From assembly GCA_024278455.1 (NCBI GenBank), contig JAJRTE010000146.1, positions 1-38,816 of the forward strand: a stretch of 38,816 bases of DNA. Reading direction: 5' to 3'. Shown here in pieces: positions 1 through 8,588 of this stretch (the stretch's first letter is position 1; the number at the start of each line of letters is the position of its first letter). This DNA is from Myxococcota bacterium. Its GTDB lineage: Bacteria > Myxococcota_A > UBA796 > JAJRTE01. Below the pieces are notes generated by a model. It was not told where the DNA came from. It saw only the letters and a list, made by a program, of their open reading frames with translations, and did not search any database. Both the position numbers and the translations under genes were made by a program.

Positions 1-2103
1 GATGTCGCCGGGGGCGACGTACCGCTCCCCGCGGTCACGCGGGAGGGGCGTGGCTCGAGGTTTCACGTCACGCTTCCCACCGGCCATGCTCCGGGGACGC
101 TGAGATTGCTCGAGCAGGCCACTCCCGGGTGCGAGGTCTCCATCGACGGCAGTCCCTGGGAGGAGGTGACGGCGGGCGACGACGGCCTGATGGCCATTCC
201 GGCAGGGGAGGGGAGCCGCACCTTGCGCTTCCGTTTTGGATTGACCACCTGGGAACGTGTCCTCGGCCTCCTGGTGAGCCTGGTCGCGCTGACGGTCGCT
301 CTCGGGTGGGTGTTGCCGCGGGCCAGGGCGTGGATAGCGGCAACCTGGCGGCGCGCCAGTATCCATCGTCCAACCGCACCTCCGTCCCATCGAGAGAGGG
401 GAGGGGGGCTCGAGGACCGCCTCGCAGTCGCTTTGCTTGCCGCGTGCGCCGCCGGCTTCCGGCTGTGGTCCGGGAGCCTGGAGAATGGAACCGACGCCAT
501 CTACGGCATCGCCATCAGGGACCTGGTGACTCGAGGCGACTGGCTGGCCCCGGCCGTACACGGGACGCCCTACTTGATGAAGCCGCCCCTGTTTTTCTGG
601 CTCGGCGGCTTGTTCGCCCAGTTGCTGGGTGTCGGGGAATTGGCCCTGCGATTGCCCGCGGCCATCGGCGTGGTCATCGCGGTGGTCGCGACGTTCGAAC
701 TCGGGCGCATGTTCGGGGGCCGGCGCCTCGGCTGGCTGTCCGCGGCGCTGCTGCTGGCCTGCGCGCCCTTCTACGAGTTCAGCCGCCGGGTGTTCATGGA
801 CCCGTTGCTTGCCGGGCTGACCGCGGCGGCCGCAGTGGCCTGGTTCAAGGCGCTCGAGGAGCGACGCTGGTTCTGGTGGGGAGGACTCCTCTCGGGACTC
901 GCCGTCCTGACCAAGTCCTACGCTGGACTCTTCTCGGTTTCGGCCTTCGTGGGGTACCTGGTGATCGCGCGCAGGGCGGTATTCCGGGACCGGCGGTTCT
1001 GGGAAGGGCTGATTCTGGTCGCCGCACTGCCCCTTCCCTGGGTCCTCGCCGAACTCTCGCTCCATCCCGCCTCGTTCCTGTCGCAGAACCTGGACGTTTT
1101 CCGGCTCAGGAACGAGGCCCAGTTCTCCTGGCACCCGGCCCGGGATTACTTCTACTTCCTCGAGATGTGGGCGCGAGACCCGGTGTTCAGCCTCCTCGCC
1201 CTGTTGGGGCTCGGCCTGGCGGTGCCCGCGTGGCGCCGGGGGAAGCGTGCGTGGCTGTTCCCCGCCTTCTGGCTCGTGGGACCATTCGCATTCTACTGCA
1301 CGCTGAGCCAGCAGAGGCTCTACTACCTCCTCCCCCTGCTCCCCGCCGCGGCGTTGTTCGGCGGGCTGTTTCTCGACCGCGCCCTGCCGCCGGCGATCCC
1401 GAAAGGAACGATCGCCGTGCCGCTCGCCGCCCTCTTCCTCGTGAACGCGGCCCCATCCGTGGCCCCGGGTGGCAACGTGCTCGATCCATCCCCGGGACTA
1501 CGCGCGGTGGCGAAGCGCGCAGGCATCCTGGCGCCGAAAGGGGCGACTCTCTACGTGTGGAACGACTTTTTCGCCGCGCCGGAACTCTACAGTGGCCTGC
1601 TCACGACGCAGTTGACACCGTCGAGCAGCCTCGCCGCGGAGATCGAACGTATCCTGGTCGTCGGGCGCCTCGGCATCGTATCCGCAATTCAACCCCCCGA
1701 CGGCTTGTGGGCGTTGTATGAAGCCAGCCGGCCGAGCCGCTCGTGGTTGCTCCTCATCCAGGAGAGCGAACTGGAGCGGCTGGCGCCCGGACTCCGCGGC
1801 GCCTGCACCGCTGCCCGCGCGCAGGACTGGCGGCTCGTCATCCACCCCGCTCCCGATGGGACCGATTGCACGCCGGTGGCAAAGGTGCGGGCCGTCCAGG
1901 ACGCCTACCTGGCCGCGGCGAAGTTCTTCGCGGCTCGAGGCGCCTGGTTGGATGCGGCCGGGACCATGGAGGACCTGGGCGCGCACTACCCGAACGAACG
2001 AAAACGATCCCGTCTCATCGCGGCAGGGTTCTACGAACGGGCGGGGAGGGAGGATCTCGCCGCCGCCGCGAGGAAGAAAGCCGCGGAGAACGGGGGGTCG
2101 TAG
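1..2103 (+). CDS. ArnT/PMT-like (GT39-type) membrane glycosyltransferase, 5'-truncated by window edge
   Basis: Likely transfers a sugar from a polyprenyl-phosphate donor at the outer face of the inner membrane. The frame is open from base 1, so the TTG at 106 is only the first start inside the window; the true start lies to the left. The leftmost ~100 residues form a beta-rich piece ending in a membrane helix (about 244-340), like the periplasmic tail of another membrane module. After a linker comes a polytopic domain with the GT39 hallmarks: an acidic residue in the first loop (DAIYG, near 493) and KPPLFFWL (near 580), then about ten hydrophobic helices up to ~1460. A soluble tail with a TPR-like helical pair ends at a TAG. 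This may be a two-module fusion. Family call good; donor and acceptor unknown. Confidence 0.82.
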   Translation, partial: DVAGGDVPLPAVTREGRGSRFHVTLPTGHAPGTLRLLEQATPGCEVSIDGSPWEEVTAGDDGLMAIPAGEGSRTLRFRFGLTTWERVLGLLVSLVALTVALGWVLPRARAWIAATWRRASIHRPTAPPSHRERGGGLEDRLAVALLAACAAGFRLWSGSLENGTDAIYGIAIRDLVTRGDWLAPAVHGTPYLMKPPLFFWLGGLFAQLLGVGELALRLPAAIGVVIAVVATFELGRMFGGRRLGWLSAALLLACAPFYEFSRRVFMDPLLAGLTAAAAVAWFKALEERRWFWWGGLLSGLAVLTKSYAGLFSVSAFVGYLVIARRAVFRDRRFWEGLILVAALPLPWVLAELSLHPASFLSQNLDVFRLRNEAQFSWHPARDYFYFLEMWARDPVFSLLALLGLGLAVPAWRRGKRAWLFPAFWLVGPFAFYCTLSQQRLYYLLPLLPAAALFGGLFLDRALPPAIPKGTIAVPLAALFLVNAAPSVAPGGNVLDPSPGLRAVAKRAGILAPKGATLYVWNDFFAAPELYSGLLTTQLTPSSSLAAEIERILVVGRLGIVSAIQPPDGLWALYEASRPSRSWLLLIQESELERLAPGLRGACTAARAQDWRLVIHPAPDGTDCTPVAKVRAVQDAYLAAAKFFAARGAWLDAAGTMEDLGAHYPNERKRSRLIAAGFYERAGREDLAAAARKKAAENGGS

Positions 2104-2149
2104 GGGCGGGGGGCGGAGCGTGCCCCGCACGTGCGCGGCACACCGAACA

Positions 2150-2203
2150 GTCTGCCGGCTGGAAGCGTGCTCCACGGTCTGCCGGCTGGAAGCGTGCTCC
2201 ACG
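2150..2203. repeat. 27-bp perfect tandem duplication
   Basis: Two identical 27-bp units (2150-2176 and 2177-2203) sit back to back between the glycosyltransferase stop and the HIT-gene start. Each contains the near-palindromic core GGAAGCGTGCTCC. There are no spacers, so it is not a CRISPR. It may be a member of a dispersed intergenic repeat family, which cannot be judged from one window. Confidence 0.9.
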
Positions 2204-2239
2204 GGGAATACCCCGCCCATACACGTACAGGAGGAGAGC

Positions 2240-2692
2240 ATGTGGCGAAAGGGTGAGAGGGTCCACGGGGGTGCATGTCCGTTCTGCCGGCCCGACCCGT
2301 CTCGTGTCCGGTTGTCTTCGGAGTTCGCCCTGGCCATCGAAGACGGGTACCCGGTGAATCCGGGCCACCTCCTCGTGGTTCCAAGGCGCCACGTGGCCGA
2401 CTGGTTCGAGACGACCGGGGACGAGCGGAGCGCGATCCTGAGACTCCTGCACGAGGCGAGAACGAAACTCGACGAGGAACTCCATCCCGATGGCTACAAC
2501 ATCGGGGTAAACGTGGGAGAGGCTGCGGGTCAGACGGTCGGCCACGTCCACGTGCACCTCATCCCCCGGTTCCGCGGCGACGTGGACGACCCGACCGGTG
2601 GCGTCCGTTTCGTCATTCCCGCCCGGGGCGACTACCATCGGCCGGGGAGAATCCCACGGATCTGCCCTCCTGACGACGACTCCAGATGCTGA
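2240..2692 (+). CDS. HIT-family nucleotide hydrolase/transferase
   Basis: A 150-residue cytosolic histidine-triad protein, about the usual family length. HIT enzymes hydrolyse or transfer nucleoside monophosphates (AMP-lysine, dinucleoside polyphosphates) through a histidine intermediate. The triad H102-V-H104-V-H106 is present in the context GHVHVHLIP. CPFC at residues 13-16 together with H51 and H102 matches the zinc site of many bacterial HIT proteins. The ATG at 2240 has a strong ribosome-binding site (AGGAGGA, 2229-2235); the frame is open further upstream, but that extension is antisense-like and crosses the glycosyltransferase gene. The gene ends 3 bp from the end of the HNH gene on the other strand. 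The substrate cannot be predicted. Confidence 0.93.
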   Translation: MWRKGERVHGGACPFCRPDPSRVRLSSEFALAIEDGYPVNPGHLLVVPRRHVADWFETTGDERSAILRLLHEARTKLDEELHPDGYNIGVNVGEAAGQTVGHVHVHLIPRFRGDVDDPTGGVRFVIPARGDYHRPGRIPRICPPDDDSRC

Positions 2693-2695
2693 AGC

Positions 2696-3832
2696 TCACG
2701 TTTCGGCCAGGACACGCCTGAGTGTAGCCCGGTCAGCGGGAACGAAGATGTCGCCCAGGCGCCAGAGCTTCACCCCCGGGAGCAGGTTGAGGTAGATGGA
2801 CCGGGCCACGCCGAACGTCTGTTCCGCATGCGACTCCCAGCGGGTTTCCCGCGCCGCGCTCAGGAGGGCACGCGCACCGGGGCTGCCCGGCGTGTTCCGC
2901 GCCGTCCAGCGTGCCAGATGTTCCGTGTCGGCCAGGAAGTCTCGCTTCTTGCGATTGCACCTCGCATGGGCCGCCACCAGGTTCTCGATGCCGTTGTCCG
3001 GATATCGAGACCAGGGAATGAAATGGTCCACCTCGAGTCGGCGTCCGAACGTCTTTCCGCAGTAGAAGCATGCGCCGTTCTGGATGTCACGCAGCAGAGG
3101 AGCGACGGGGCCGAGCGAGACCCGGCTCTTGCCGAAAAGGAACTCCTCGAGCGTGGCCTCCTCGATGAGATCTCTGTTTACACGAGCCACCAGTGCTGCC
3201 CAGTTCCGGAAGATGAGCGGCCTGAGAAGCAAGTTGAGCCGGACCAGGTACTCCGGGACGCCTGGCTTGAGGAGGATACGGTTGTCAAAGGGACTCTCCT
3301 CCCCGCGTTGGTAGGCTGTCACGTCCCTCTTCTTGCGCTCGATGTCCGTGTCCCACTGGATGTGATAGAGAATGGGTTCCTCGCCGCCGCGAACCTTTTG
3401 CACTCGAGGCAACGGCATGAGGATCAACGTCCACTCTACCCGGTGCACCAACCGCTGGTAGGCCACGGGCGCTTCCAGCCGCGCGCGGTGGAGCGACATG
3501 CTCTGATCCGGCAGCGTCGACCGAAACGCCAGGATGTCACTCAGGATCCGGGCTTGCTTCCCGGTATTCTGCCGGAGCACTCTCGGCGCGTTCGACGCCG
3601 GGTAGGTGCGGGTCTGCGGCCAGTACAACTCGATCACCTTCTCGGCGACCTGTCGCGTCGTGACATGGCTTCGAGGTATCGCATCCTTGCCCGTCGCCTC
3701 CATGCACAGGTCCATCAGGGCGATGACCACCGCGTACTTGTAGGTGGCCACGACGCTCGTGCGCTCCAGCAGAGAGATGAGACGTTCGGCGAACCCCACC
3801 AGGCCGTCTTCTGAACCTGCTACTTGCCTCAT
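2696..3832 (-). CDS. HNH endonuclease-domain protein
   Basis: The ~378-residue protein has an alpha-helical N-terminal region of unknown function and a C-terminal HNH nuclease fold around residues 250-300. That fold shows CFYCG, then the general-base motif VDHFIPW, a downstream Asn (GIENLV) and H-x2-C-N-x-K-K. This is the beta-beta-alpha metal site of HNH nucleases with a zinc-knuckle Cys pair. Target DNA, guide or partner is unknown; no methyltransferase or other restriction gene is adjacent. The start is uncertain: ATG at 3832 (MRQVAGS) is chosen, while 3841 and 3895 are alternatives without a better ribosome-binding site. The upstream 3833-4066 gap is shared with the divergent sigma-factor operon and shows no clear promoter. 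Confidence 0.82.
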   Translation of the reverse strand: MRQVAGSEDGLVGFAERLISLLERTSVVATYKYAVVIALMDLCMEATGKDAIPRSHVTTRQVAEKVIELYWPQTRTYPASNAPRVLRQNTGKQARILSDILAFRSTLPDQSMSLHRARLEAPVAYQRLVHRVEWTLILMPLPRVQKVRGGEEPILYHIQWDTDIERKKRDVTAYQRGEESPFDNRILLKPGVPEYLVRLNLLLRPLIFRNWAALVARVNRDLIEEATLEEFLFGKSRVSLGPVAPLLRDIQNGACFYCGKTFGRRLEVDHFIPWSRYPDNGIENLVAAHARCNRKKRDFLADTEHLARWTARNTPGSPGARALLSAARETRWESHAEQTFGVARSIYLNLLPGVKLWRLGDIFVPADRATLRRVLAET

Positions 3833-4066
3833 GCACCCCATTCTAGCAGAGGCGACCTGGAGACGCGACCCCGGCCTTCCAGGCCAGGGCCACACACGGA
3901 CCGCAAGGGGGCAGTTCCTTCCAGAACGGAGCGGCGATAATCAGGCCCGGGACATGCAGGAATCCGCCAGGAAGGTGCCATGAGCGCGGACTGATCTTTC
4001 TCCCAGGGCGGTAGCGTTTTCCACCCTCCGCGCGTTATGTGAGTGGGAGGTCTCCTACGAGGTGTG

Positions 4067-4654
4067 ATGAAGACGGATCATGAGTTGATGGCCGCATATC
4101 GCGCAGGTGACAGGTCCGCCTTCGAGCGCCTGGTGAGGCGGCACTGGTCCCACCTGTTCGCGTACCTCAAGGGGGTCGTCAGGGATGAGGCTGGGGCGGA
4201 AGAAGCGCTGTCGGCGACGCTCTACAAACTCCACACAGCGGCCGACCGATACGAGCCACGGGGCGCTTTCAAGTCCTTTCTCTTCACCATCGCTAGACGA
4301 GAGGCCATCTCGTGGTTGCGCGCCCGGCGCAAGGACCGGGTGACCGATTCCCTGACGGTCGAGCGGGGCGCGGGCAACGCGGCCGAGCGGGAGATTCCCT
4401 CGAGATCTCCCGGACCGGCCGACACGATGGCCTTGCGACAGGCACTCAGGGCCATCGACGCCGTTCTGGACGCGCTCCCGGAGGGGCAACGAACCGCTTT
4501 TTTGCTCTACTATCGTGAAGGCATGTCCACGGATGACATCGCTGGGGTGATGGAACTCTCTCCCGGTTCGGTCCGGGCGTACCTCACCAAGGCCAGGCGC
4601 AAGCTGAGGGAGATCGTGCTCGAGACCCATGAGATCCATGGGCCGGCAACCTGA
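4067..4654 (+). CDS. ECF-type RNA polymerase sigma factor
   Basis: A 195-residue group-4 sigma factor with region 2 (about residues 10-80; AYRAGDRSAFERLVRRH, then a -10-binding helix with FLFTIARREAISWLR) and region 4 (about 120-190; LPEGQRTAFLLYYREGMS then a helix-turn-helix with SPGSVRAYLTKARRKLRE). The linker is short, with no C-terminal SnoaL-like domain. The ATG at 4067 is preferred, with GAGG four bases upstream; GTG at 4043 would add eight residues. The gene starts an operon with the anti-sigma-like gene 15 bp downstream and the caspase-like lipoprotein after it, so activity is presumably held in check by the membrane protein. The exact ECF group is not assigned. Confidence 0.93.
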   Translation: MKTDHELMAAYRAGDRSAFERLVRRHWSHLFAYLKGVVRDEAGAEEALSATLYKLHTAADRYEPRGAFKSFLFTIARREAISWLRARRKDRVTDSLTVERGAGNAAEREIPSRSPGPADTMALRQALRAIDAVLDALPEGQRTAFLLYYREGMSTDDIAGVMELSPGSVRAYLTKARRKLREIVLETHEIHGPAT

Positions 4655-4669
4655 GGGGCTGAGACTACG

Positions 4670-5623
4670 ATGGACCACGATGAATTCTTCAGGATCCTGG
4701 ACAAACCACCGGAAGCCCGGACCCCCGCAGAGAGGGACCGGCTGGAGGCGGCCATGGCAGCGTCGCCGGAACTCGCCCGCCTGGCCAGAAAAATCGACGA
4801 CACGCTCGAACTCTGGCGCCAGGCCCCTCGTGTCGAGCCGGTGAGCCACCTGATGGACGCTGTGTGGCGTCGGATCGACCAGGAGGCGGAAACACCGGAG
4901 ATCGGACAGCCGGTCCGCGAGAAGCCTCCACGGCCAGGGCGACCGGGGTGGGCCACGGGATGGGGAACACGAATTCACCGCGTCCTCCGTCCAGCCCTCC
5001 CGGGGGTGCTCGGGGCGGTCGCGACCGTGGCCCTGGTGTTAGTCTACCTTCCAGACGATCCACGGGATATCCAGACCAAGGGTCAGGCTGACGTGGCTGG
5101 TGAGCCCAGTGTCGATCTTCAGGTGGTTATCGCATCGCGCGACGGGAGTACCTACCACCCCGCTGACGACCTCTCGGTGCTCCAACCAAACGAAGGGGTA
5201 TACTTTAGGTTCGTAGTGGAACGGGCCACCTACCTGGCGCTCGTGGAACGCGATCCCCGCCACCGTCTCTCCTTGATATACGAACGCAGCGACCTGACCA
5301 TCGACGAAGGCGAAACGGTCGTCGACATCGTGGACGACACCGGCGCCCTCCTTCGTTTCGTGCTGCCGGAGCGTGCAGGAGAGTATACCTACATCGCCGT
5401 GGCCGCCGACCGCGCTCCGCCCGAGCAGACCAACACCTGGCTCGATACCGTGTGGAATCTGTACGTGGATCACTACGTGAACGTGCTTTCGGGGAGCGAC
5501 ATGCCCGGCATCGACCTGGACGCCATCCGGCTGGTCAAGGAGGACCCTGGCTGGGGCAGTGGCAAGCCCGGGGAGACCGAGGCCGATGAGACCCCGTCCA
5601 CCTGGGAAGAGGAGGACGACTGA
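4670..5623 (+). CDS. Probable membrane anti-sigma factor with DUF4384-like periplasmic domain
   Basis: 317 residues with three parts. The helical cytosolic N-terminus (about 1-75) has the look of anti-sigma domains (RTPAERDRLEAAMAASPELA, then a Trp/Leu-rich helix) but lacks the HxxxCxxC zinc motif. A single membrane segment lies near residues 110-127 (VLGAVATVALVLVYL). The extracytoplasmic beta-rich domain (about 140-275) contains DLSVLQPNEGVYFRF and resembles DUF4384-type domains often found with caspase-like or serine-kinase genes. The tail is acidic. Its place directly after an ECF gene supports an anti-sigma role; the DUF4384 comparison is from memory. The stop overlaps the next start (TGATG), implying coupled translation. 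Confidence 0.72.
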   Translation: MDHDEFFRILDKPPEARTPAERDRLEAAMAASPELARLARKIDDTLELWRQAPRVEPVSHLMDAVWRRIDQEAETPEIGQPVREKPPRPGRPGWATGWGTRIHRVLRPALPGVLGAVATVALVLVYLPDDPRDIQTKGQADVAGEPSVDLQVVIASRDGSTYHPADDLSVLQPNEGVYFRFVVERATYLALVERDPRHRLSLIYERSDLTIDEGETVVDIVDDTGALLRFVLPERAGEYTYIAVAADRAPPEQTNTWLDTVWNLYVDHYVNVLSGSDMPGIDLDAIRLVKEDPGWGSGKPGETEADETPSTWEEEDD

Positions 5624-7344
5624 TGCCTGCAGACAGCCACCTACGCTGGTACCGGTGCGTCCTCCCGGGCATGTTGCTCCTGCTCGCGATTCTGTCGGGC
5701 TGCGCCCACCCGCGCGTGACGCCCAAGGGGTTCGAGTTGTCGCCCACCACCTCGTCGGTTCTGGAGGACAGCCTGCGCCCAAGACGTCTGGCGATCGTCA
5801 TCGGGATTGACGAGTACGAAGATCCCACATTCGCCCGGCTCCACTTCGCCCGCCGCGACGCAAGCGAGATGGCGAGGGTTCTCAGGCACCCGGACTACGG
5901 CGGTTTCGACCGTGTCGTGGAGCTGACTTCGTGGAACGATGTGTCTCGGAGAGCCATTCTCGAGGAACTGCGACGACTTCGCAATGGGCTGCGCCGCCAG
6001 GACACGCTCTTGATCTACTTTTCGGGTCACGGGTCGATCGAAGTGGGCAAGGAAGGCCGTGTTCGGCTGTACCTGGTGACAGCGGATTCCCGGGCCTCGG
6101 ACCTGGCCGGGACCGCGATCGATGTGGCGGCGCTCAGGCACTTCCTCAAGGACCTCAAAGCCCAAAGGAAGGTGTTGATCCTGGACAACTGCTTCTCAGG
6201 AAACGGGAAGTCCAGGATCACGGCGACCTCCAGAGAGTACCTCTCACGCTTGCCCGACCCGTGGGGCGCCCTGGAACATGCCGATGGAGAGACCGAAGCC
6301 GTGCTCATGGCGAGTACGCTGGGGGGTTCGGCCCAGGAGGAGAACGCGCTCAAGCACGGGACCTATACCTATTTCCTCCTCCAGGGACTGACGGGCGACA
6401 TGATTCGGGCCGACACCAACGGCGATGGTGCCGTGACCGCCTACGAAGCCCACGACCACGCTCGAGCCCGGACCATGGAGCACACGCACGGACGCCAGAT
6501 TCCCGAGGGGAATTTCCGGGTCGTCGGGCGTGCGGACGTCTTTCTGAGCGGCAGGCCGGACCCGGAACTGGCTCGCGCCGCGGCGCTGGTCTATGCCTAC
6601 GGCGCCACGGCGACACCCCTGTCCATCGAGGTCGACGGACGCCTCAAGGGAGCGTTTCCGCGGACAGTACCCATCCCCCCGGGGACCCATCAGGTGCGGA
6701 TCCAGGATGCCTCTGGTCGGGCTGTCGCCGAGGGACGCCTCCCTTTCGCCCAGGGACAAGTCTACTCGCTCGGCCTCCTGATCGAAGAACTCAGGGGCTA
6801 TCGTCGCTACTTTTCGGTCAACAGCGGGTACGTCCGCCAGCTTCGTGGCGACGGCGGCATGATCTGGGGCGATAGCGCTCCTCGAGTCACGATTGTCAGC
6901 GGATACCGGGTACGAGGGGGCGCCCTGCGCGGGCTGACTTTGAGCTTCCATGCCGCCTGGTCCTCCACGGCGGGCGGGGACTGGACCACCCTGGCCAGCA
7001 CGGAACGGCGCCATGTTCTCGAGGCGGGGGCACAGATCGTGCTGCGTCGCTCTCGAGGCCGGTTGCACGCCGGAGCCGGGTGGTTCGGCTCGGCCGTCTA
7101 CGTGCCTGCCCTCGATCTGCCGGACCAAGTCGCCTCGGAGCAGGCTCGAGCGGTCTCCGCCTCACAGGGATGGCTGTCGTTCCCGGGAGGACCGGTCGCC
7201 TGGGCCGGATTGGAGTTGACAAGAAGCCTGCTGCTGACCTTCGAAGGGACGTTGCCCATCGTCGTGGAAGATTTCGCAGAAGACAACAGCCCCGAAGCCA
7301 ACGTGCAGGCAGCATTCGGTATCGGCCTGGAACTCGGTTTCTGA
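5623..7344 (+). CDS. Caspase-like (peptidase C14) lipoprotein with C-terminal barrel-like region
   Basis: 573 residues. A signal peptide ends in a lipobox (LSGC, Cys27), so the protein is probably a lipoprotein facing the periplasm or surface. The caspase p20-like fold spans about 53-290: LAIVIGIDEY strand, catalytic His136 in YFSGHGS and Cys190 in LDNCFSG. Residues 264-275 match a canonical EF-hand calcium loop (D-x-N-x-DG-x-V-T-x-x-E). A PEGA-like segment (about 315-370) and a beta-rich C-terminus ending in aromatic Phe573 follow; the last part may be an outer-membrane barrel. Being translationally coupled to the anti-sigma-like gene, it could cleave that protein or sense envelope damage; this is inference. 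Both catalytic residues are present. Confidence 0.88.
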   Translation: MPADSHLRWYRCVLPGMLLLLAILSGCAHPRVTPKGFELSPTTSSVLEDSLRPRRLAIVIGIDEYEDPTFARLHFARRDASEMARVLRHPDYGGFDRVVELTSWNDVSRRAILEELRRLRNGLRRQDTLLIYFSGHGSIEVGKEGRVRLYLVTADSRASDLAGTAIDVAALRHFLKDLKAQRKVLILDNCFSGNGKSRITATSREYLSRLPDPWGALEHADGETEAVLMASTLGGSAQEENALKHGTYTYFLLQGLTGDMIRADTNGDGAVTAYEAHDHARARTMEHTHGRQIPEGNFRVVGRADVFLSGRPDPELARAAALVYAYGATATPLSIEVDGRLKGAFPRTVPIPPGTHQVRIQDASGRAVAEGRLPFAQGQVYSLGLLIEELRGYRRYFSVNSGYVRQLRGDGGMIWGDSAPRVTIVSGYRVRGGALRGLTLSFHAAWSSTAGGDWTTLASTERRHVLEAGAQIVLRRSRGRLHAGAGWFGSAVYVPALDLPDQVASEQARAVSASQGWLSFPGGPVAWAGLELTRSLLLTFEGTLPIVVEDFAEDNSPEANVQAAFGIGLELGF

Positions 7345-7355
7345 CGCGCGCTTTT

Positions 7356-7382
7356 CACGGGCCCTCGGGATCATGTCCCGTG
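7356..7382. other. Hairpin between convergent genes (possible weak terminator)
   Basis: CACGGG (7356-7361) pairs with CCCGTG (7377-7382) across a 15-base loop that can itself fold. It lies where the caspase gene and the minus-strand lipoprotein gene converge. There is no U-tract on either side, so Rho-independent termination is doubtful. Confidence 0.3.
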
Positions 7383-8219
7383 CCCCTCCTCCCCGGGTTC
7401 TGGCGTGTGCGTGTCCTCGGTCTCCGGTTCCCCCTCTGGCTCGCACGGCGAAAGGAGCGTCACAGCGAGCCGGGCACCGTGGCCGTTCGGCCATGCAGCT
7501 CGAAACTCGTATTCGCCCGGCTCCGATGCCGAGACGTCCTCCGGCCACTCCCACACCAGGGATAGCGACTCGCCAGACCCCAGCGCCCACTCCGCGTCCG
7601 GTGCGTCGCATGACTCGGGATAGACCCCCACCATCATCTCCTCGTCATCGGATTCCAGCCGAACGATATCCACCCTGACGAAACACGAACTGCTGCTGGC
7701 AAGCTCGACAATGTTGTTGCAGCCGTTGAGGATCGTTGCCTTGAACGACACGGGTGCACTGCATGCGACAGTCACCTGCTCCAAGTCGTCCTGGGCGGCC
7801 AACGGCTGGAGGCTGGTGATCAGGTCCTGCGGGCCGCAGTCGCACTGCTCGTCGGCGAACCCGTTGCAGTTCTGGTCCACACCGTCTCCGCACCGCTCCT
7901 GGGCCAAGGGGTGGATCTCCGGATTGTCATCCTGGCAGTCCTCCGCGGCCGCAAACCCATCGCCGTCCTGGTCGAGCGCCCATCCGGGGGTGGGTGTCGG
8001 CACGAGCACAGGCTCTTCGCCGCCGAGGGGCATGGAGAAGCAGGCGGAGAGTGCGCCCACTGCTGAGAGCCCCGTGGCCAGAAGGCGTGACCTCGCCCAA
8101 CGTCCCGCTGTCCGGCTCGTCTTGCTCGCACCACCTGTTTCCGGCGCTGCCTCCAGGTGTCCTCTCCCGGAAACGCCGCCGCTGCTCTCCTGACATCGCC
8201 CGGCGCGTAGGTCGCCCAT
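7371..8219 (-). CDS. Putative secreted lipoprotein with one MopE-type acidic motif
   Basis: About 282 residues. A hydrophobic stretch ends in the lipobox LSAC, so it is likely a lipoprotein, though the N-terminus before the hydrophobic part is unusually long (~45 residues) and the start is uncertain. ATG 8219 is chosen because GGAG lies about seven bases upstream; ATG 8231 is the alternative. After the lipobox comes one MopE-type unit (DQDGDGF, then EDCQDDNPEIHP and CGDGVDQNCNGFADE), an Asp-rich Ca-binding-like motif common in secreted proteins of Myxococcota. The remaining ~140 residues are beta-rich with several cysteines and a Glu/Pro tail. No enzyme motif is seen. The long upstream extension of the frame runs into the divergent operon and is rejected. 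Confidence 0.7.
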   Translation of the reverse strand: MGDLRAGRCQESSGGVSGRGHLEAAPETGGASKTSRTAGRWARSRLLATGLSAVGALSACFSMPLGGEEPVLVPTPTPGWALDQDGDGFAAAEDCQDDNPEIHPLAQERCGDGVDQNCNGFADEQCDCGPQDLITSLQPLAAQDDLEQVTVACSAPVSFKATILNGCNNIVELASSSSCFVRVDIVRLESDDEEMMVGVYPESCDAPDAEWALGSGESLSLVWEWPEDVSASEPGEYEFRAAWPNGHGARLAVTLLSPCEPEGEPETEDTHTPEPGEEGHGT

Positions 8220-8588
8220 CGCGGTCTCCATCGAGGAAGGTTTGAAGTGCCACCGGCGGTCCGGCCGCCACACTAGAACAAACGCAGGAACCAGCCGAAC
8301 CGCTACCGGGCTGACGAAGGTGCCGGTCGCGGACGAATGCAGCCACGAGCGACAGTGGTCTGTCCAGGTAGCAATTCGCCGAACCCGTGCGTTCTGGGTG
8401 GCGAAAGTGGCTCGGAACGCGGATCGTGGAGTCGTCGCCCGATCGAAGGCGGCACGGTCCGTGCTGATGGAACTGGAAAACAGGCTCCACACGCGGGGAT
8501 GGCGCGATCTCGCTCGTATCCGGCCCGACATGACGCACAAACAGGCGCCAAGCGCTGGGATGGTGCCACTCGAGGAAATACACCCACG
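8220..8588. other. Divergent intergenic region
   Basis: This ~370-bp stretch separates the minus-strand lipoprotein gene from the transglutaminase operon and must carry both promoters. Frames are open through it on both strands, but their translations are low in hydrophobic content and unlike any family, so I read it as non-coding. I found no convincing -35/-10 or -24/-12 pair. Two weakly similar ~28-base segments begin at 8480 and 8541. Confidence 0.5.

Noticed and set aside
2150..2203. CRISPR-like array
   Set aside because: Only two units with no spacer between them.
7345..7385. Intrinsic bidirectional terminator
   Set aside because: A stem exists but no U-tract on either strand; kept only as a low-confidence hairpin.
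8480..8569. 61-bp period tandem repeat
   Set aside because: Only about 28 bases of each copy resemble each other and with several mismatches; chance similarity cannot be excluded.
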